The notes under the pieces were generated by a model that saw nothing but the letters and a program-made list of their open reading frames with translations, had not been told where the DNA came from and made no database searches. A DNA stretch of 56,574 nt from Candidatus Dactylopiibacterium carminicum (GTDB lineage Bacteria; Pseudomonadota; Gammaproteobacteria; Burkholderiales; Rhodocyclaceae): assembly GCF_014736495.1 (NCBI RefSeq), contig NZ_MDUX01000021.1, positions 1-56,574 of the forward strand, in the 5' to 3' direction. This document shows, one piece after another, positions 51,962 to 56,574 of the stretch. Each line of letters starts with the position of its first letter. Within the stretch, counting starts at the first letter, position 1. The position numbers and the translations under genes were made by a program.

Positions 51962-53878
51962 ATGCCTGTTTCCCCTTTGCGCGTATTGAGCCTCATCCCG
52001 CCGATGACGCAGCTCAACACGCCTTACCCCTCCACCGCTTACATCACCGGCTTCCTGCGCCAGGAAGGCGTGGTGGCGGAGCAGGCCGATCTGGCCATCG
52101 AGCTGGTGCTGCGCCTGTTCTCGAAGACAGGGCTGACGCGGGTGCACGAGCGGGCGCTGCAATTACCCAAGCGCGAGCGCAGCGCACAGGTGGTGCATTT
52201 CCTGGCGAACTTCGAGGCCTATTCGGGCAGCGTGGATGCCGTGATCCGCTTCCTGCAGGGGCGGGATGCCACCCTGGCATACCGTATCTGCGGCGGTTCC
52301 TTTCTGCCTGAGGGGGCACGTTTCGGTGCCCTGGGCGAATATCTGGTCGGCGAGGATGAGGATCCGCTGGGGTGGGCCTTCGGTTCGCTTGGCCTGCAGG
52401 ATCGTGCGCGCCATCTGGCCACGCTGTATCTCAACGATTTGGCCGATGTGCTGCGCGATGCTGTGGATTCACGCTTCGAGTTCGTGCGCTATGCCGAATC
52501 CATAGCCCAGTCCGCGCCGAGCTTCGATCCGCTGGCCCGTGCGCTGGCCGAACCCTTCAACCTGATCGATGAAACCTTGCAGGCGCTCACGTGTGAAGTA
52601 CTGGCACGGCATGCTCCGCAGGTGGTGCTGGTGAGCGTGCCGTTTCCTGGTTCGGTATATGGCGCGTTCCGCATCGCGCAGGCGATCAAGGCGACGCATC
52701 CGGATCTTCCCGTGGTGTTGGGCGGGGGTTATGTGAACACCGAATTGCGCGATCTGGCCGAGCCGCGTGTGTTCGATTACTTCGACTTCGTGACGCTGGA
52801 CGATGGCGAACGGCCTCTACTGGCGCTGCTGGAACACCTGGGTGGCGCGCGCTTGCGCGAGCGTCTGGTACGCACTTTCGTGCGCGAGGCCGGTCGGGTG
52901 CGCTACGTTCATTTCCCGGAACCGGATGTGCCTTTCGACAGAGTCGGCGCACCCACCTGGGATGGGCTGCCCATCGATCGCTACCTGTCGGTGCTGGACA
53001 TGCTCAACCCCATGCATCGGCTGTGGTCTGACGGTCGCTGGAACAAGCTCACCGTGGCGCATGGCTGCTACTGGAAGAAGTGCAGCTTCTGCGATGTGAG
53101 CCTGGATTACATTTCGCGCTACGAAACCGCAAATGCTGCGATCCTGGTCGATCGCATCGAAGCCATCGTGGCCGAGACCGGGCAGAGTGGCTTCCATTTC
53201 GTTGATGAGGCCGCGCCGCCGAAAGCGCTGCGGGCGATGGCCGAGGAGCTGCTGCTGCGCAATCTGTCGATCACCTGGTGGGGCAATGTCCGCTTCGAGA
53301 AGTCTTTCACGCCAGAGCTTTGCGGGTTGCTGGCTGCTAGCGGCTGCATCGCCATCTCGGGTGGGCTGGAGGTTGCTTCGGATCGTCTGCTCAAGCTGAT
53401 GAAGAAAGGCGTGTCGGTGGAGCAGGTGGCACGTGTCACGCATGCTTTCAGCCAGGCCGGCATCCTGGTGCATGCTTACCTGATGTACGGTTTTCCCACC
53501 CAGACAGAGCAGGATACGGTGGATGCACTCGAATACGTGCGCCAGCTATTCGCCGAGGGCTGCATCCAGTCAGGTTTCTTTCATCGCTTCGCTTGCACGG
53601 TGCACTCACCTGTTGGCCAGCATCCGGAGGAATATGGCATTGAGCTGGTGAAGCACGGCCGCGGCAGCTTCGGCAACAATGACGTGCCCTTCATCGATCC
53701 GACCGGTGTCGATCACGCCATGCTGGGCCGGGCGCTTTCCAAGGCGATCTACAACTTCATGCACGGCATCGGCCTGGATCAGGACGTGCGCCAGTGGTTC
53801 GAGGAATGCCGCGTGCCACGGCCGCAGGTATCGAAGCGCTTCATCGAGCGGGCACTGGCCGCGCGGGGCACAGCCTGA
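51962..53878 (+). CDS. Radical SAM protein with a B12-binding-like N-terminal domain
   Basis: The 638-residue protein is reckoned from ATG 51962; the longer frame upstream lacks a ribosome site. Residues about 185-260 look like a cobalamin-binding Rossmann domain (VVLVSVPFPGSVYGAFRIAQ, VVLGGGYVNTEL) but lack the DxHxxG base-off motif. The radical SAM domain has its cluster cysteines as C369-x4-C374-x2-C377 (GCYWKKCSFC), not the standard C-x3-C-x2-C. Then come GFHFVDEAAPPKALRAMAEE and SGGLEVASDRLLKLMKKGV. Similar uncharacterised proteins are common in bacteria. The reaction is unknown. It stands alone, with TRAP genes converging after 30 bases. Confidence 0.85.
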   Translation: MPVSPLRVLSLIPPMTQLNTPYPSTAYITGFLRQEGVVAEQADLAIELVLRLFSKTGLTRVHERALQLPKRERSAQVVHFLANFEAYSGSVDAVIRFLQGRDATLAYRICGGSFLPEGARFGALGEYLVGEDEDPLGWAFGSLGLQDRARHLATLYLNDLADVLRDAVDSRFEFVRYAESIAQSAPSFDPLARALAEPFNLIDETLQALTCEVLARHAPQVVLVSVPFPGSVYGAFRIAQAIKATHPDLPVVLGGGYVNTELRDLAEPRVFDYFDFVTLDDGERPLLALLEHLGGARLRERLVRTFVREAGRVRYVHFPEPDVPFDRVGAPTWDGLPIDRYLSVLDMLNPMHRLWSDGRWNKLTVAHGCYWKKCSFCDVSLDYISRYETANAAILVDRIEAIVAETGQSGFHFVDEAAPPKALRAMAEELLLRNLSITWWGNVRFEKSFTPELCGLLAASGCIAISGGLEVASDRLLKLMKKGVSVEQVARVTHAFSQAGILVHAYLMYGFPTQTEQDTVDALEYVRQLFAEGCIQSGFFHRFACTVHSPVGQHPEEYGIELVKHGRGSFGNNDVPFIDPTGVDHAMLGRALSKAIYNFMHGIGLDQDVRQWFEECRVPRPQVSKRFIERALAARGTA

Positions 53879-53908
53879 AGCGCGGTGCTTCAGGCTGCGT
53901 GGCGCGAG

Positions 53909-55590
53909 TTACATCATTCCCAGCGTCTTTGGCAGCCACAGCGACAGCGGCGGCCAGTAGGTGACGAGCGCTAGGAAGCCCAGCATCGTGAGCAGCCAGG
54001 GCCAGACCGCGATGGTGAGCTCGGTGATGCCCATCTTAGTGATGCCCGAGGCGACATACAGATTCAGGCCGACTGGCGGGTGACACATGCCGACCTCCAT
54101 GTTCACCACAATCAGGATGCCGAAATGGATCGGATCTATACCGAGCTTGGCGGCTACCGGAAACAGGATGGGCGCCATGATCAGCACGATGGATGAGGGC
54201 TCCATGAAATTGCCGGCCATCAGCAGCAGGATGTTGACCGCGAGCAGGAAAGCGATCGGCCCCAGCCCCAGATCCAGCAGCCAGTCCGTGAGTTGCTGGG
54301 GCACCTGCTGATCCGTCAGGATGAAACTGAACATCACCGCGTTGGTGATGATGTAGAGCAACATCGCACTCATGTTCGCAGAGGACAGCAGCACCTGCGG
54401 TACGTCGCGCAGCTTCAGATCCCGATAGACAAATACCGCCACGATGAAGGCATAGACGGCACTCATAGCCGCGGCTTCGGTCGGCGTGAAGATGCCGGTA
54501 TAGTGCCACCCATCACCACGATGATCAGCAGCAGGCCCCAGATGCTGTTCCAGTAGGCACGCCAGACTTCGAGTGCTTCCCATAGCAGCTCGAATCGGAA
54601 GGTTGGTGCGATTTTCGTGTGATTGCCGCAGGCCTGGATCAACGTGAGCCAGGCGAGCATCAGGGCGACTGGAATGAGGCTGGCATAGAGGAGGGGAATG
54701 TCGCCCAGAGCGCGGATAAGCAGAACACTCGCCAGCAGCGGGACGCCGATCACGATCAGGGCGATGTATACGATGCGGGTGACCCACTTGTTCTTGGTGC
54801 TCCAGGGGACCAGCGCCAGCCAGAAGACAAACGCCAGGAACCAGGCAAGCCCGCCTTCCGCCGGCATCTGGGTGGCGAGCAGGGTACCGAGAATGGCTGG
54901 TGGTGCAACGGTGAATACCAGCGCGTAGAACACCCCGAAGAGACTGCCTATGGTGGCCTGCAGACCCGTTCGCCCGGGAAACGCCATGACGCGCGGCAGA
55001 TCCAGCTTGCGTGCCCGCCACCAGGTGGTCAGCCCCAGCAGGAATGCCAGCACTATCCCCGGGATCACCCCTGCGATGAACAGTGCACCGACCGAAGCAT
55101 TGGTGGCCACCGCGTACATCACCATCACGATGCTCGGCGGGATCAAAATTCCGAGGGCACCGGAAGTGGTGATCACGCCCGCGCCGAAACGGTTCGGAAA
55201 ACCGGCCTTCACCATCGCCGGTAGCAGGATGGCGCCGATGGCGACCACCGTGGCCGGGCTGGAGCCGGAAACTGCCGCGAACAGTGCGCAGGCGATCACG
55301 CCGGCCAGCCCCAGGCCGCCATGCCAGTGGCCGACCAGCGATGTGGCGAAGCTGATCATGCGTTTGGCGACGCCGCCATGAGTCAGGAAATTCCCGGCGA
55401 GGATGAAGAACGGGATGGCAATGATCTCGAATTTCTCGATGCCAGTGAAAAGCTTCATGGCGACCGACTCGATGGGAACCTGGGTCATCGTGTAAAGGAA
55501 GGTCAGCACCGTCAGGCCCAGGGAGATTGAAATGGGCATGCCGGTGAGCATCAGGGCCAGCAGCAGCCCGAAGATAATGGCGGCGTTCAT
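53909..55590 (-). pseudogene. dctM: TRAP transporter large permease (DctM) with a one-base deletion
   Basis: The N-terminal part (from ATG 55590, AAGGAG upstream) reads MNAAIIFGLLLALMLTGMPI, FFILAGNFLTHGGVAKRMIS and GILIPPSIVMVMYAVATNAS, typical of DctM, and runs to VVMGGT at about 54505. The frame then shifts. The next frame gives YTGIFTPTEAAAMSAVYAFI and PIHFGILIVVNMEVGMCHPP to TAA. Relatives read GGIYTGIFTPTEAA here, so one base is missing around 54503-54505. Combined length is about 560 residues, the longer DctM type with extra central helices. It overlaps dctQ (ATGA). Confidence 0.88.
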
Positions 55591-56207
55591 GTGCGGGCTC
55601 CTTCGTGTTCGCCTGTATGCTCGTCTTCATCCATTCCGGCCACGGCTGCGTGGTCGTGATGCGGCAGCTCCCCTGTCTGCCGGAAGATCCAGGCTACTTG
55701 CAGGAAGCGGAAGCACATCAGCGCGGAACCCAGCGGGACGGCGAGGTAGACAGCCCAGGTCGGCCATTCGAGATCTGGCGTGACAGGACCTTCGGGGACG
55801 AATTCCGTACTGCCGATCCAGTGATTGAAGGCTGCATGCAGGCCGTTGCCCCATACGAAGCGGGAGCCGAGCATGCAGATGACTCCGGTGCAGAAAGCGC
55901 CCGCCAGAAGCCCGAAGAGAACGAAACGCCCTCGCATCCGGGGTTGCATGGCGTTGATGGCAACGTCGACACCGACGTGGATGCCGGTGCGGACGCCATA
56001 GGCTGCGCCGAACTTCGCCATCCAGACGAACAGGATGATGGTCAGCTCTTGGGCCCAGCCCAGATGGAGGCCCAGCAGCCAGTCCTGTACTATCGGAATC
56101 TCGACGCCAGCCAGATAACGATGGACGACGGCAATGAAGGTGATGGTGGTGGCTGCTCCGATCAGGAAGATGATCAGCCACTCTTCGAGACGATCAAGGA
56201 TTTTCAT
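55587..56207 (-). CDS. dctQ: TRAP transporter small permease (DctQ)
   Basis: The 206-residue protein is counted from ATG 56207 (MKILDRLEEWLIIFLIGAAT). It has four membrane segments and WAQELTIILFVWMAKFGAAY, the DctQ core. With DctM it forms the membrane part of a TRAP secondary transporter for organic acids. The C-terminal 30 residues are His/Glu-rich (HHDHAAVAGMDEDEHTGEHE), unlike most family members. The substrate is not evident; uronates are possible given other genes in the window. Confidence 0.88.
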   Translation of the reverse strand: MKILDRLEEWLIIFLIGAATTITFIAVVHRYLAGVEIPIVQDWLLGLHLGWAQELTIILFVWMAKFGAAYGVRTGIHVGVDVAINAMQPRMRGRFVLFGLLAGAFCTGVICMLGSRFVWGNGLHAAFNHWIGSTEFVPEGPVTPDLEWPTWAVYLAVPLGSALMCFRFLQVAWIFRQTGELPHHDHAAVAGMDEDEHTGEHEGART

Positions 56208-56300
56208 GGCGCCCCCGGAATACCGGTCAATGAACAGGCAGCCAGGCTGGCCGATCAATTGGCCTGCTATCTGGCTGCCACGTTTGTCTGCAATGAGTGT

Positions 56301-56574
56301 TCAGAGCTTGTTGGGGTCGAACCCGGTTTCCTTGTAGACCGACTGGATTATGTCGGCGCCGATGCGGCTTTCAACCTCCTTATGGGTTTTCAGCATGACT
56401 TTCTTGAGCGCGGAGCGCTCGGCGGGTGTCAGCGCGACCACCTGAGTCCGGCCCGAGGCTTTCACGGCTTCTGTGGCGTCATCGTTTTCCTTCTGTGCGA
56501 TGGCGTTCGCGTAGCGCGTGGCCTTGTATCTTTAAGCCTCGGACCGGCTCGGGTAGCCCAAGCGGCCTCTGGGA
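56301..56574 (-). pseudogene. dctP: TRAP transporter solute-binding protein (DctP), C-terminal fragment at the window edge
   Basis: The last 76 codons read YKATRYANAIAQKENDDATE, KASGRTQVVALTPAERSALK and end ETGFDPNKL, a typical DctP C-terminal helix region. Just upstream in frame is TAA at 56532-56534, and the last 40 or so bases of the window show no DctP character in any frame. The gene is therefore cut by the window edge and perhaps by a rearrangement or poor sequence there. It precedes dctQ by 93 bases in the usual P-Q-M order. Confidence 0.7.

Noticed and set aside
55591..55630. Extended start of the frame that holds the DctM C-terminal part
   Set aside because: Upstream of the frameshift this frame is noise; the true N-terminus is in the other frame from ATG 55590.
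1..56574. Search by eye for tRNA, rRNA and CRISPR arrays
   Set aside because: No cloverleaf with the GGTTCGAATCC-type arm, no rRNA core segments and no regularly spaced direct repeats were seen.

Overview
The window looks like a chromosomal segment of a motile, GC-rich betaproteobacterium. The evidence is the gene order glnE - yhdP - nitrilase - tldD, the minCDE and fli genes, a Mla-type lipid transport operon, and dense, strongly biased coding. A Rhodocyclales-like host fits, but that is an inference; there is no rRNA gene to check it. I recognised no tRNA, rRNA or CRISPR. Both ends look like assembly or mobile-element edges: the left 55 bases resemble an IS3-family terminus that cuts a NERD-helicase gene, and the last 40 or so bases at the right do not continue the dctP reading frame.

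Layout: (1) 1-4230, truncated NERD helicase and glnE. (2) 4264-11529, a MITE-like repeat, then yhdP, a nitrilase-family amidase, tldD and a DUF805 membrane protein. (3) 11548-15730 on the minus strand, minC-minD-minE followed without a gap by a secreted YCF48-type repeat protein and a tiny Cys-rich protein. (4) 15810-25908 on the minus strand, flagellar genes fliK-L-M-N and fliO-P-Q-R. They are separated by a polar amino acid ABC transporter and a PAS-containing chemoreceptor, and a near-perfect sigma-54 promoter precedes fliK. (5) 26036-30943, trmL and a galacturonate catabolic block (kdgK, uxaB, uxaA). (6) 31142-36100, a diguanylate cyclase, two pseudouridine synthases (one with a long Arg-rich tail) and an AraC regulator. 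(7) 36171-39585, a second MITE copy, an oligogalacturonate lyase gene and a family-5 solute-binding protein, which together extend the pectin theme. (8) 39717-50633, mutL, HDOD, acuI-like, a receiver plus degenerate GGDEF protein, ppx, mlaEFD plus a lipoprotein, and tatD. (9) 50740-56574, a Tat-exported dienelactone hydrolase, a radical SAM protein and a TRAP transporter (dctM, dctQ, partial dctP).

The most striking feature is the number of interrupted genes. Four genes (amino acid ABC permease, fliM, oligogalacturonate lyase, dienelactone hydrolase) each carry one in-frame TAG, after which the same frame continues with clear family sequence to a normal stop. No internal TGA or TAA of this kind was found, although TGA is the dominant terminator here (I count TGA 39, TAA 6, TAG 2 among 47 gene ends). 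Two further genes have single-base frameshifts (a GGDEF gene at a seven-base homopolymer, and dctM). The TAG pattern could mean amber readthrough, ordinary decay or sequence error. The two genes that end in TAG (fliP, mlaF) argue against full codon reassignment.

Functionally, Ogl, UxaB, UxaA and KdgK belong to pectin and galacturonate breakdown towards KDPG. The family-5 binding protein and the TRAP system are plausible uptake partners. The flagellar, chemoreceptor and c-di-GMP genes describe a motile cell whose FliM, as written, would be cut short.
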